Shown here in pieces: positions 1-11,700 of a stretch of 64,000 nucleotides of DNA; positions within the stretch are counted from its first letter, which is position 1, and each line of letters opens with the position of its first letter. Source of the stretch: Pempheris klunzingeri (lineage: Eukaryota; Chordata; Actinopteri; Acropomatiformes; Pempheridae). A program made the position numbers and the translations under genes. The notes beneath the pieces were generated by a model. The model did no database searches and had not been told where the DNA came from. It saw only the letters and a list, made by a program, of their open reading frames with translations. Location of the stretch: NCBI RefSeq assembly GCF_042242105.1, contig NC_092029.1, forward strand, positions 19,392,885-19,456,884. The letters are read 5' to 3'.

Positions 1-1
1 A

Positions 2-3000
2 AATCCTTCCACTGCTGTTCCTGGAAGTGTTTCCAAAAACCACAATGAAGGCTATCACTCTGAGACAACCATCCAGACACCAGATACTGATTCAGATCCA
101 GTGATGCAGACACTGTTACCTGATAGTCAGCTTGGTCCAGCAACAAGTGGCAAGCAGGCTGAGCTACAAAGGAAGACAACTGAGCAAGATATTAAAAAGA
201 GACTGCGGGAGCAGATTTTGGCAGGAGACTTTCAACGCAGAAACAGCTTGTGTCATTCAAGCAGTACTGATGCTAATGCCAATTCAAAGAATCCCATGGC
301 TTTTGGCCCAGTGTGCAGTCCTTCCAATAATTCTGGTGTCCATCACATGTCTAGTGATTCAAAGAGTGGCTCAGAAAGTGAAGGGCAAGTCATTCAAGAA
401 AACTCTGCCATCAACCTAGGAATCTCTGCAGAAATCGAACACTTACTGCATACACAGAGCTTTACTCGTTTCAGAGAGACTCCCACCCCGCAGCAGGAGG
501 CACTAAGCCCCACAGGCGTTGTGGCAAATGACGCCGATCTTGAGCCCACTCAGTTATCTGCAAGCCAGCAACAGTGGATGACAGAAATTCAAAATGCATT
601 TGAAAGGCTTGACTTGGTCAGAGAAATATCTGATCAGATGTCGGCTTCCATGAAACAAAATGGTAATACTATGGGCAGCCAGATAGGATCTGCTAAGGTC
701 GATTTGTGCAGTTCGTTGTTGTCGAACTTTGTCAAGCCATTTGCTTGTGAAAATGAGAACTGCACCTTTAGCACCATTTCAGGTGAAGCACTTTGGAAAC
801 ACCTCTCTAAAACTCACAGCTACACAGTTGAGATGGTGAATGTGGTTAAAAAAAGGTATGGCCTGTATGCTCCTTTTAAGTGTGAAAAATGTAGTAAAAG
901 ATTCACTCGTAACTCAAACCTTCGCACTCACTATCAGACAGTGCACAAATTATCAGCTAAAGAAATCACAGAAATTGATATGAAGCGCAGAAAGCCCACA
1001 TCTGCTGCCACAAAGAACTGGCCTGTTGGTACAAACCAGGCCCTGGCAGCTCAAACCACAATGGCTACTCATTCATCAGTGGAGAACAGAGCACATCTGT
1101 ATTCAGTCCAAGATGCTGTAAAGCGTGATTGCACATCACAGACATTTGTACCACATGCTAACATGGACATAACTAATCAGAAATGTCATGACAATCGCTT
1201 CTCAGTCATTCATCCCTTGCAAACAGCTCCCATGTGCAACCAAGAAATGACTTCACTAGCGCAGGCCCAGACCTCCACGTCGGCCTTTCAGTCAGTACAA
1301 GCAGGGATGGCAGCAGAACAGTGGTCAAGTGGACAGCAAAGAAACTTGGCCAAGTTGCCTACTCAGTACGCAAGGGGTCAACAAGTTGGAGCCCATCTGC
1401 CCAAGGTGTCAGCTTCTCTTGCCCAGGCTCTGTCTGCCACAACTCCTACTCTCAACAAACAGGGAATAGTTAAGCCAAGCATAGAGATTACCAAGAAGGC
1501 AAAAGAGAAGAAGCCCAACTCGGATGACACCATGAGTCCATACAGACCATATCGGTGTGTTCATCAAGGCTGTGTGGCCGCCTTCACAATCCAGCACAAT
1601 TTAATCCTCCACTATAGGGCCGTTCACCAGTCTGCTTTGTCAGCATTGGAGGTGAACAAGGAGCAGGACCAGAGTGAGGAACCGGAAGAGATAATGGACC
1701 ACGAGGAGGAGGACCCAGAGACCGAGATCCCCCAAATTTCTGAATTCAGATGCCAAGTAAAAGACTGTTCCAGAGTTTTCCAAGAAGTTCCTAATCTTTT
1801 GCAGCATTATCTGCAGCTGCACGAATTCAGTCTTGATAAGGTCGGCAACCTCCTGTCCAGCATCAAGCTCGGCAAGTTTGCTTGCGGCCACCAAGGATGC
1901 ACAGCGTCCTTCACTGCTTTCTGGAAGTATATAGGGCACGTCAAAGAACAACACAAAGATATGAAACTTGACAAACCTGAACAATTGAATGGCTCGTTCA
2001 AGTGTGAAATTGAAGGTTGTGACCGTTCGTATGCCACAAAGTCAAACCTGCTCAGACATGTCATGAAAAAGCACCAGGACCTATACCAGCCTAAACTGAA
2101 GAATCAACAGATAAAAGAAGGCATGAAACAAAACTCTAAGGCTTTGCATTACCAAATTACCAAGACAAGTAATGGGAAGGAAAACATTGAGAACAATAAA
2201 AAGATCCTCCAGAGGGGAAGTGCTACAAAGAGAGTTAGCAAGGCAAAAAATCATTGGACTAAATATGGAAAGCCTTCCCTGAAATCTAAAGTGGAGGCAT
2301 CTGCAATGTGCACAAGGAAATTTCCTCTACAATACCCCTGTATGATAAAAGGTTGTGAGTCGGTCATGAAATCAGAGCGGAGCATATTAAAACATTACAT
2401 GGGACATGGACTATCAGAAAAGTACCTGGAAACGCAAAGGAGCCATTTCATATTCTGCAAAAAGTTCCCCAGGCAGAAGTGCCGCTCCATCAGGAGTGAT
2501 GATTCCAAATCAGACAACACCTCTGACCTGTCGGACAATGAGCTGACTGCAGACACCAACATAGAAGCAGGGGAATACGAATATTCAAAGCCTGTTCTAC
2601 GCAAAAGGACCACAGGAGGGATCCCGACTGCGCTGTTCGACAGCAAGTTGTCTCACGATGAGAGTTCCGACGGCTCTATGGTGCTCAAACGCAAGCGAGG
2701 ACGTCCGCGAAAACTGATTGCAAAAATTGTGAAACGCAAGAAAATTCCGCGCACAACCAAGCTCGACGTAGTTTACAGCAGGGACGATGAGTCGGACTCC
2801 TCTTGCCCCGCGGTAATGCAGGAGGAGACATCTGAGCAGAGCGCTCCGCTGGCCTCTTTTAAACCAATGGGATTCGAAATGTCTTTCTTGAAATTCCTTG
2901 AACAGTCAAATAAAAGTGAGCATCCCTTGATGAGGAAGGTTGATGTACCGGAAACATGGAAAGGAACGTCCAGTCTGAACACCAAAGACACCTGTGTCAG

Positions 3001-3139
3001 GTTCAGCAACGGTCAGAATTTGAAATCGCTTAGTAAGGTGAAAATAATCATAGACAAGGCCTTTTCAGGTGTCACTGAGCGCATGCTGAAACAGCTGCAG
3101 GACATGCGGCCCACAGTGGTACTGGAAAAAAATGACTGA
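2..3139 (+). CDS. znf292: Zinc finger protein 292, C-terminal part (5' end outside window)
   Basis: The frame is open from base 2 to the TGA at 3137-3139 with no internal intron, giving 1045 residues, so this is the 3' part of a large last exon and the start codon lies to the left. It carries seven C2H2-type fingers, roughly at bases 739-830, 874-955, 1551-1630, 1744-1830, 1876-1960, 1999-2075 and 2335-2410. Most have the extended C-x4-C spacing seen in ZNF292 and its paralogue RLF. An AT-hook-like basic stretch (KRGRPRK) lies near 2690-2713, flanked by acidic serine-rich linkers. ZNF292 is a nuclear DNA-binding transcription factor. The downstream order gjb7-smim8 matches the human ZNF292 locus and favours znf292 over rlf. 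Which teleost duplicate (a or b) this is cannot be told. Confidence 0.87.
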   Translation, partial: NPSTAVPGSVSKNHNEGYHSETTIQTPDTDSDPVMQTLLPDSQLGPATSGKQAELQRKTTEQDIKKRLREQILAGDFQRRNSLCHSSSTDANANSKNPMAFGPVCSPSNNSGVHHMSSDSKSGSESEGQVIQENSAINLGISAEIEHLLHTQSFTRFRETPTPQQEALSPTGVVANDADLEPTQLSASQQQWMTEIQNAFERLDLVREISDQMSASMKQNGNTMGSQIGSAKVDLCSSLLSNFVKPFACENENCTFSTISGEALWKHLSKTHSYTVEMVNVVKKRYGLYAPFKCEKCSKRFTRNSNLRTHYQTVHKLSAKEITEIDMKRRKPTSAATKNWPVGTNQALAAQTTMATHSSVENRAHLYSVQDAVKRDCTSQTFVPHANMDITNQKCHDNRFSVIHPLQTAPMCNQEMTSLAQAQTSTSAFQSVQAGMAAEQWSSGQQRNLAKLPTQYARGQQVGAHLPKVSASLAQALSATTPTLNKQGIVKPSIEITKKAKEKKPNSDDTMSPYRPYRCVHQGCVAAFTIQHNLILHYRAVHQSALSALEVNKEQDQSEEPEEIMDHEEEDPETEIPQISEFRCQVKDCSRVFQEVPNLLQHYLQLHEFSLDKVGNLLSSIKLGKFACGHQGCTASFTAFWKYIGHVKEQHKDMKLDKPEQLNGSFKCEIEGCDRSYATKSNLLRHVMKKHQDLYQPKLKNQQIKEGMKQNSKALHYQITKTSNGKENIENNKKILQRGSATKRVSKAKNHWTKYGKPSLKSKVEASAMCTRKFPLQYPCMIKGCESVMKSERSILKHYMGHGLSEKYLETQRSHFIFCKKFPRQKCRSIRSDDSKSDNTSDLSDNELTADTNIEAGEYEYSKPVLRKRTTGGIPTALFDSKLSHDESSDGSMVLKRKRGRPRKLIAKIVKRKKIPRTTKLDVVYSRDDESDSSCPAVMQEETSEQSAPLASFKPMGFEMSFLKFLEQSNKSEHPLMRKVDVPETWKGTSSLNTKDTCVRFSNGQNLKSLSKVKIIIDKAFSGVTERMLKQLQDMRPTVVLEKND

Positions 3140-3525
3140 CCTGTCTTTTTTTTGTTGTTTTTGTAAAGCAGAATCTCAGGACTAGAATGAGTCAAATCTG
3201 CTGGAGACTGGTGTGCCCTACAACTAAATGTTTTTTTTACACATCCAGTTACTGAGAAACAGTTGTTTTGAATTATACTGTACTATTATCTGTACATTTG
3301 TCTTTTTTATAGAATAGTGTATAGCATGTTTCAAAAAGAACATTTTGCTGAAAATTTAAAATTTGACATCAGCTTTCGGTGTCTTAATTATCCCTGTGGG
3401 ACTTCACAAACAAATGGACTTGGAAATGGGTTGTATCGTTGTGTGTAGTTTGTGATTTGAAGCTGTTGATTATTGTGCATTGTGTATATAGTTTGGAATC
3501 AGTCACTGCCACCAGCAGTCTTACT

Positions 3526-3531
3526 ATTAAA
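3526..3531 (+). terminator. Candidate poly(A) signal of znf292
   Basis: ATTAAA hexamer about 390 bases after the znf292 stop, followed by a T-rich stretch. Another ATTAAA occurs near 3684. Either could end the transcript. Confidence 0.45.
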
Positions 3532-5218
3532 CAAACAGCTTTTTTACAACCGGTTTGACTTGTTTTTCATTTTTGCCATTTTGTTAGATTACACTGCAGT
3601 TTAAGGATTCCTTTTCTGGTGTACGTTTTGGAGCTGCTGCATGCACAGTGAATGGAAAATGATTTTGTGGAAGTTTTTGAATTATTAAAAACAAATGATC
3701 TAGAACTAGTAAACTGGTTTCGTTTGTATTAAAAGCTCATCAGTATTTTGTAAGTAATTTTAAGATTTTCCCAATCCGTCCGTCGTGTTTATGACGCATT
3801 TGCTTCTTTGCTTTGCTTGCTGCTTTAGCATAAAGCATGAAGAGCATGAAGCCTGGAAGTGTCCGACATACTGTATGCTTACAACACACTTAAAGCCTAA
3901 TAATCAACACATTGTCTTTTTATTTGCTTAATCCACAGTGAAAATGTAAAACATTTTTATCAATTATTGTGGGAAAGACGTCAGAAGCACGATTTCCTAA
4001 ACTCTTGAACTTCCTTGAAAAAAAAAAAAAAGGGCTAACACGTAATATTTAATTTGAAAGAGCGAGACAACTGAAGAAAGAAATCTAATATCAGGTTAGC
4101 TGAGAGAGAAATGCAGATTCAGTTTAAGGAGTAGAAATGTATTACCGCACTCACAATAGAGTGAGTGACCTACCGTGATGGTCAGTCACAATTCTAAACA
4201 AAAACTACCTGTACAAAGGTGATGAAGACATGAACTACTCTGTGGTCTAATCTTTATTTTGATGCTTTTCAGTGAAACAGATTTTTTTTCATGCAACTTG
4301 CATGTACCAATTTGGGCAAAATTTAGTTTCAGTGCAAGTCATTTCCTCTCAAGAATTCCAGAAATGTTTCAAGAAACAATTAAACATTTTCATACGCTAA
4401 CGGATCTCTAATGAGCCCAAACTGCCCGTGAATCCAAGTTTGGCTGAGAATGACCCGCTGTAGTCTTTTACTAGTTTTAGACTATTTGAGTTTGTGTTTG
4501 TTTGTTTTTTCATTTCTTGTTTTTTTGTTCTTTGACCTTTTGCAGCAAGCAATTCTATGCAAATTATTTACACTGACTTTGTATAACTACATTGAGGATA
4601 TCTGTAAACGCAACCTTGACTCTTGTTTATCATGTATCATGTTTCTAAATACTCAGAGTCCAGTTCATCACTTCTGCAGCTGCAATATGACGTCTCAGTG
4701 TTTGTATGACAAATACAAATACAGAGACAATCATTTAGATAATTTGTGTTTGTTACAGCAGGTGTACTGCACATTGCTGTCTCATGAAAAGATCAATTCA
4801 AAGCATTTTTAAAAAAAAATAAAATCTTCTAACAGCAAATTAATATTGCAGAGGCTGCACGATCCTATTTTCCATAATGCAATTCGATGTCTCAGATGAG
4901 CATCCTCCTGCCTGGTAAACACCCAAATATGCAAAACATGTAGCATTCAAAATGTGTGGTCTCATGACGTCATGATGACATCACTATAACGTCACCATCT
5001 CAGGCTCTCTGTAGAGCCGCGGAAAACTTCTAAAAATAGGCTACAACTGTTTTCGCAGGCCGAGTGGTGCTCCCCAGGATGAGTACAAAGACCATGTGCA
5101 CAACTGAGTTCAAATCAGACACATTTTTGGTTAGTATTTTGACTGGTCATTAGACATGGCCGCTTCTTACTCCAAGTGTAATCTAGCCTGTCAAGTAATC
5201 AGGGGTTTCACTGTGGTT
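3532..5218. other. Gap between znf292 and the connexin gene (3' ends of both)
   Basis: AT-rich sequence with no supportable gene. It should contain the rest of the znf292 3' UTR and the 3' UTR of the connexin gene on -. A TTTATT (AATAAA on -) at 4253-4258 is one possible poly(A) signal for the latter. A short stretch at 4851-4895 looks like the start of a degraded hAT-type element (GGCTGCACGAT). A perfect CRE-like palindrome TGACGTCA lies at 4965-4972, downstream of both genes. The open frame at 4450-4812 is low complexity and hydrophobic and is not accepted as a gene. Confidence 0.6.
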
Positions 5219-6043
5219 TCACTGGGAGATTGGAGCTGAGCTTGAGTCAGCCCTTTCGGACTGGACTGGCTGGTTTGCAGCAGTGGATGCAGGCTGTGTG
5301 CTGCCGTCCTGTGTGTTTACCATGGGCTCAGCCGAGACAAACTTGTTGACAATGGAAACAGGTGGCTGCCCGTGGCTGAAGGGTTTCTCGTCCACGGGTG
5401 CATACCGCCTGGTGAAACATTTCCACAACTGCTTCCACATAATGTACATGAGCTCCGCAAAATTCAGAGCGATACAAAGAATGGAGGTGCAGCCCATGAT
5501 GTACAGGAAGATCTTCTTCTCTGTGGCTCTGGCGATGTAGCAGTCGACCGTGTTGGGACAGGGACTCTGGCTGCAGCGCAGCATGATGGGCACCTCAAAG
5601 CCATTGAACAAGAAGTAGAAAGCAAGCAGGGAGCCCACCTCGAAGGCCGTCTTGAAGACCAGGCTGACGGTGTACGTGCAGAACAGACCTCCGTCAATGC
5701 TCCCTTTGTCCTTGTACAGTTTTCGCTTGAGTTTGGCCTCCCGGTGCTCCCTGTAGGCCACGTGCAGGGCCACCAGCAGGGACGGGGTGGAAACCATGAT
5801 GAGCTGCAGAGCCCAGAGGCGTACCTGTGAGATGGGGAAGAAGTGGTCGAAGCAGACGTTCTCACAGCCGGGCTGTTGGGTGTTGCACACAAAGTCCTTC
5901 TGCTCGTCCTTCCACACCTGCTCGGCTGCCGCCACGTACACCAAGATCCTGAAGAGAAAGACCACAGACAGCCAGATCCTCCCGATCACGGTGGAGTACT
6001 TGTTCACCCCACTAAGGACGTTCTCCAAAAAGCCCCAGTTCAT
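5219..6043 (-). CDS. gjb7: Connexin (gap junction beta-type protein), gjb7-like
   Basis: A single uninterrupted exon encodes 274 aa starting with the connexin N-terminus MNWGFLE. Four membrane segments lie at about residues 22-40, 76-97, 123-146 and 178-203. Extracellular loop 1 has cysteines 53, 60 and 64 (C-x6-C-x3-C) and loop 2 has cysteines 157, 162 and 168 (C-x4-C-x5-C), the disulphide pattern that holds docked hemichannels. The cytoplasmic loop is basic and the tail is short and Ser/Gln-rich. Connexins form gap-junction channels in the plasma membrane. A splice acceptor (CCTGACAG) lies 15 bases before the ATG, so the 5' UTR is split as usual for connexins; exon 1 was not located. The position between znf292 and smim8, in the same orientation as human GJB7, supports gjb7. 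Human GJB7 is shorter (223 aa), so the exact orthologue is inferred. The connexin family call is near certain. Confidence 0.85.
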   Translation of the reverse strand: MNWGFLENVLSGVNKYSTVIGRIWLSVVFLFRILVYVAAAEQVWKDEQKDFVCNTQQPGCENVCFDHFFPISQVRLWALQLIMVSTPSLLVALHVAYREHREAKLKRKLYKDKGSIDGGLFCTYTVSLVFKTAFEVGSLLAFYFLFNGFEVPIMLRCSQSPCPNTVDCYIARATEKKIFLYIMGCTSILCIALNFAELMYIMWKQLWKCFTRRYAPVDEKPFSHGQPPVSIVNKFVSAEPMVNTQDGSTQPASTAANQPVQSERADSSSAPISQ

Positions 6044-6058
6044 CTTCCTGAGGGTCTC

Positions 6059-8725
6059 CTGTCAGGGAATTAACCAACGGGTAAGTGAAATTGAAAACAG
6101 CGCATTAGAAGCTGTAGGATATTTGAGATCATTGTTTAAGGCCACTTTCCTCTGATGTCCATTCATTATGTAAATCAGACCTAACTTCTTGACATAGGTA
6201 GCCTACTAAACCATCATTCTTTAGTAAAGGAGGATGATACAAAAGGTCTGCACTGTATCACCACACAATAATAACAGGACTTTATAATGCAGAGTGTGCA
6301 TACTGTGCAATAAACACAGACACAGTCCTTCAGTTCTATAGTCTGAGCACATTCATGACTACTAGTCGTGACATTTTACACAAGGCGCTGTACATACCTC
6401 TTCACTACTTCTTTGTGGGAATTTGTTGAAACATGGATTTATTTATGTACGTTTTCAGATACGTGACACCCCCCACGGACAGCCGGACCGCTCAGGCGCA
6501 TTTGCAAATATTCAGATGACGACAAACCAACACAGCAGGGTTGTTATCATCGGTTGGTTAAGACTTGAGCCAGCGTTGCACTAAATACAGTGACATGACT
6601 GGAATATTCAGATGCATTTGCTATTGCTATTGCTGTCAACTTACTGTAAAATCGTTACCAGTGGTAACGTAGCTGAATGTGGCCACGGCTGGTATACATG
6701 ATATAAAGTAATAGGAATTCCACCTGTGGTCATATTAAGACTTCTGATATTAATGTATCATGACAGACTGTAGCTACACAAACATAGAACAACCTTTAAA
6801 CATTTATAACTTTTCTTAGTAAAAGGTCATTCCTACATTAAGTGCAGAGTTTGGTCAGGTAGAAGTGAGAGCGGAGGACTCACCAGCAGTGTGTTCAGCA
6901 GCCGGTGTCTGTCAGGACTGTGCTGTGTCCTCTCCTGCTTGCACACCTGCAGGGTGTCAGCTCAGTGTCTGCCACACCTTATCCATCCGCACTGTGGCTT
7001 ATCAGCGGCATCACACGCTTTCTCTTTTGTTTTTGACAGACAGGGTTTGCTTCAAATCACTAGCACACATGAAGTGTTTGCATGTGTGTGTGTGTGTACA
7101 TAGACAATGTCACCATGGAGCTGTCTAATGCAAATATTACCTGCTTCCTGTCCAGTTCAGGCTGAGCATGAGAGAGGAGGACGGTGAAATAACCTCAAAC
7201 ACACTCAGTATGAACTTCCTTATTCTCTCACCTGGACTGACACACGAGAGTCAGCTCATATTACAGTGCTGATGAATAATACATGCAACCCCCGGGGCCC
7301 CGTGTCCTCCGACCGTCTGGGCCTCCTGCTCGTCAGCTTTTCGCCTACACTCTTCCAGTTGTGGAGCCTGTAATATGTCTGCTCTTACTGTGGTCCACAT
7401 TCGTGTTGTGCGCAACACAGTCCCCTCTCTTTTCAGTTTTATCGTTCAGTTCGTGAAATTTTTTTACATATTGCGACAAGATAATGTGATTCAGGAGTAG
7501 CTTTAAAGTTCTATTTGTTAAGTACGATGAATGTGTCATTCAACGAGGAGAATCTGGAAGAGTTTTGCAGTGGGCTTTTCACTTTTTTTTACCAGGGACA
7601 CTAGCCCACTGAACACACTTCCACACCGTGTGACCCTTTTTCTTTTCTCTCTCTCTTTTTTTTTTGTTTTTTTTAAAAATAGAGTTGTGATTTTATTTTT
7701 TTTTTAAAAATGTATGCACTGTCACATGTGGACTTAAGATAACTAATAAATAAAATGGGTGCTCTGCTCAGCTAAAGTGGGCTATTTATTCTATTTAGCG
7801 GTGAAATGCAAAGTAAGTACATTTAGTCAAGTACTGTGGCTCTGACATTTTCCTTGACTAAGTGGCGATACCTTGGGAATGCTTTCACCAAATTTGAGGT
7901 GGCTGTGGACAACCTGCTGGGAGGGAGACGTCCAAGAACAGAACGTGACTTTCATCGAGCACATAACATTTGGTAAAGATAGAACTTTGTGTGACGGAGT
8001 GTCGGTGAATATTGTCCTACAGATCTGGTCAGATCTCATCAAACATGACAAATTTGGGCCAGATTTGACACGCTGTCTGAGTTTTGCACAGACCTTTGAT
8101 AACGTGACATCAAGATTGCCAAATTTGAGGTGGATTGGATGAACGGCCTCGCATTAGTTTTACTGTTTACGACCCCTAAAATGGCCAAAGAACGCCCCAG
8201 ATTTTACCATATTATTGAAAATGCCGGACTTCTTGTGCATTTTACGAAATGGCTCCAAGAGGCTTTTTTTTACATCTGGATGTGACACACGTGCTCACCA
8301 AATTTCATCTTTATAGGACGAAGTGAAAGGATGGGGCTTCGGCTTTAGGGGGCGCAATCAAGCCATTTTTGCACGCCCATGTGTGACACCCATAACACCC
8401 ATAACACCCATTCACTTTACCTGACCAGGGTGCAGAGTTTTTTAGAATCCCTTGCACCTCATTTTCCCATCTGAAGTGTCTAAGCACTGGTTGCACTTCT
8501 CGCTGATCACCACTGGGGGCACTGTGACCATTCACAGTCTATATATTTTTTTAGTCTCCTCTTCTTTAAAATCGTCTCAGACTTCTTCGACCATTGAACA
8601 TGGCGACGTTCAGGGACACAGAGTAGTCCCAGAGAGTCCCAGAGAGTCCCAGCGTCTGCAATGTTGCTTTTCTGATCCCTACCGTCAGATATTGTCCCTA
8701 CGGAGCTGTCCGTGCGCAGGCGGAC
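6059..8725. other. Gap: connexin 5' region and smim8 promoter side
   Basis: No coding region can be supported. It should hold the non-coding first exon and promoter of the connexin gene (-) and the promoter and 5' UTR of smim8 (+, near 8580-8725). T-rich tracts lie at 7640-7710. Repeats are listed separately. Confidence 0.6.
7800..8411. repeat. Degraded dispersed repeat with internal direct repeats
   Basis: The left end (7805-7842) resembles the common fish hAT-type element rich in AAGTACATTTA and CAAGTACTGT words. The next part has two related copies of a word like CCAAATTTGAGGTGG (near 7889 and 8120). The right end holds a GGGGGCGCAATCAAGCC stretch and three 9-bp units ACACCCATA at 8386-8411. 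This looks like one or two old transposon copies. The family assignment is inference. Confidence 0.4.
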
Positions 8726-11700
8726 ATGTCGAGTAAAGAGGCCGAGGACGGGAAGAAGGGTCCCGGGGAAAAAGGTTACAGGACCCCCGGGCTGAGGGGG
8801 GCGCAGACCACCACTCTGTTCCGAGCTGTCAACCCCGAACTCTTCGTCAAACCCGTAAGATTCACAGACACTCGGTGTGCTGCTCATGGAGCAAACGGTA
8901 ACCTTTGAAAACAAGCTTAGAAGTGAACCACTATCTGGTGCAGGGTTGTGTTCAGGTACAGTAGTGTTTCCTACACACTGGATGTGTCTGTGTTGTCTGG
9001 GAAGGTAAGACATCCAAATGGTCTTATTGTCTGATACTTACAGTTGATGCCTGGGGATAGTAGTTTGACAAGACAATCTCCACTTATCTGCTTATTTCTC
9101 TGGAGCATTAAGCAATTACATGTCACAGTCTTGACCAATTCAATTCAATTCAATTCAATTCAATTCAATTCAATTCAATTTATTTGTATAGCCCAATATC
9201 ACAACAGAGTGTCTCATAGTGCTTTACAAAGTTCACTGAAATAAACAAGTGTAAGCGAACAAACAATCTAATAAAGAGTCCAGCAGTCGATGAGGCCAAT
9301 GGATCAGTCCGGTGGATCAGTCCGAGGCATCACCTGCCCTTTATGACCCTCCTTCTTCGGGAAGGAAAAACTCAAAAAACCCAGTGGGAAAAGAGAAACC
9401 TCCGGGAGCACCACAGTGAAGGAGAGATCCAGCTCCCAAGGACGGACAGGCTGTAGCCTTGGACGGACGCACATCCATTGGCTGGTGGAGAACCACATCA
9501 GCGGGGCCAGGACCAGGATCCATAGGAACCAGGGAACCACATCAGCAGAACCAGGACCAGGATCCACAGGAACCAGAGAACCACATCAGCGGGACCGGGA
9601 CCAGGACCCACAGGAACCAGAGAACCACATCAGCAGGGCCAGGACCAGGATCCACAGGATCCACAGGAACCTGAGAGATGAGAAAGCACAGAAACGCTCC
9701 GGGGAAGATAGCAAGTTAGAGGCAGACATTTGACTGACATGGGACATAACGATGGAGAGGAAGAGGAGGAGAGAGAATAGAGGAGCTCAGTGCACCATAG
9801 GAGTCCCCCGGCAGTCTGAGCTTATAGCAGCATAACTAGGGGCTGGTCTGAGGCCTGATCCAGCCCTTAAATATATGCTTTGTCAAAAAGGAAGGTTTTT
9901 AGTCTACTCTTAAATGTAGAGAGGGTGTCTGCCCCCCGAACCCAAACTGGAAGGAGATTCCACAGGAGAGGAGCCTGATAGCTGAAAGCTCTGGCTCCTG
10001 AACTACTTTTGGAGACTTTAGGAACCACCAGTAGACCTGCATTCTGGGAGCGCAGTGCTCTAGTGGGGTAGTACGGTACTATAAGATCTTTAAGATATGA
10101 TGGGGCCTGACCCTTAAGAGCCTTGTAGGTGAGGAGAAGGATTTTAAACTCTATTCTAGATTTTACTGGAAGCCAATGAAGAGAAGCCAGTACAGGAGAA
10201 ATGTGGTCTCTTCTCTTAGTTCTCGTCAGAACACGAGCAGCAGCGTTCTGGACCAACTGGAGAGTCTTTAACGACTTATTGGGGCAGCCTGATAGTAAGG
10301 AGTTACAATAGTCCAACCTAGAAGTGACAAATGCATGGACCAATTTTTCTGCATCATCAGTGGATATGATGGGCCTGATTTTGGCAATATTACGTAGATG
10401 GAAAAAGGCAGTTCTAGAAATCTGTTTAATGTGGGAGTTAAAGGACAAATCCTGATCAAATAAGACTCCCAGATTCCTCACAGTGGAGCTGGAGGCCAGA
10501 TTAATGCCGTCCAGAGCAGTTAAGGTAGTGGGAAAGCTGTCTCTGAGGTGTCTGGGGCCGAGCAAAATAACTTCAGTTTTATCTGAATTTAGCAGCAGAA
10601 AGTTGCTGCTCATCCAGGACTTTATGTCCTTAAGGCAGATTTGAAGTTTAACCAACTGATTGTGTTCATCTGGCTTTATTGATAAATATAATTGTGTATC
10701 ATCTGCATAACAGTGGAAATGAATGGAGTGCTTCCTGATAATATTACCAAGAGGAAGCATATATAAGATAAAGAGTATTGGTCCAAGCACTGAGCCTTGT
10801 GGAACTCCATGTCTAACCTTAGTGTGGACAGAGGATTCGTTATTAATATGTACAAACTGAAATCGATCTAATAAATAGGACTTAAACCAGCTTAATGCAG
10901 TTCCTTTTATACCAATGAACTGTTCCAGTCTCTGTAACAGGATGTGATGGTCGATGGTGTCGAAAGCAGCACTCAGGTCTAACAAGACCAGGACAGAGAG
11001 AAGTCCTCTGTCTGATGCCACAAGGAGGTCGTTTGTAACCTTCACCAGTGCTGTCTCTGTGCTGTGGTTCGCTCTAAAACCTGACTGAAAATCCTCAAAT
11101 AGACTATTAGAGTTTAGAAAATTACACAGCTGATTAGCTACAACTTTCTCCAGGATCTTGGAGAGAAAGGGAAGGTTGGATACAGGTCTATAGTTAGCTA
11201 ACACCTGAATCAAGAGTAGGCTTTTTCAGGAGAGGTTTAATTACTGCTACTTTAAAGGACTGCGGTACATAGCCTGTTAGTAGAGACTGATTTGTCATAT
11301 CCAGTAAGGACGTGTTAATTAGGGGCAGGACCTCTTTAAGGAGTCCAGTAGGAACGGGGTCTAAGAGACATGTTGACGATCTAGATGAGGAGATTATTGA
11401 GGTCAATTCAGCAAGATCAATTGGAGAAAAACAGTCCAAGTACACATCAGGTCTAACAGCTGTTTCTATGGTTCCTAGGTTTGAGGTTGGACCAGACCCT
11501 GTTAAGGGCAGGAGGTGCTGAATTTTGTCCCTAATAGTTAGAATTTTATCATTAAAGAAGCTCATGAAGTCGTTACTGCTGAGCTCTAAGGGAACACAAG
11601 GATCAATAGAGGTCTGGCTCCTTGTCAGCCTGGCTATTGTGCTGAAAAGGAATCTAGGGTTGCTTTTATTTTCTTCTATTAATGAGGAGTAGTAGGCGGC

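Noticed and set aside
4450-4812. 120-aa open frame between znf292 and the connexin gene
   Set aside because: Low-complexity hydrophobic sequence in an AT-rich 3' region, with no family resemblance and no splice partners.
4965-4972. Perfect CRE palindrome TGACGTCA
   Set aside because: It lies between the 3' ends of two convergent genes, so a promoter role is not supported; a single 8-mer can occur by chance.
8507-9013. 168-aa open frame antisense to smim8 exon 1
   Set aside because: It overlaps the promoter and first coding exon of a well-supported gene and has no recognisable domain.
9490-9675. Possible CRISPR-like array
   Set aside because: Copies are contiguous without unique spacers, in a eukaryotic LINE.
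9304-9733. Repetitive open frames across the 44-bp array
   Set aside because: A 44-base period is not a multiple of three; the open frames come from the repeat composition and lie in the LINE 3' region.
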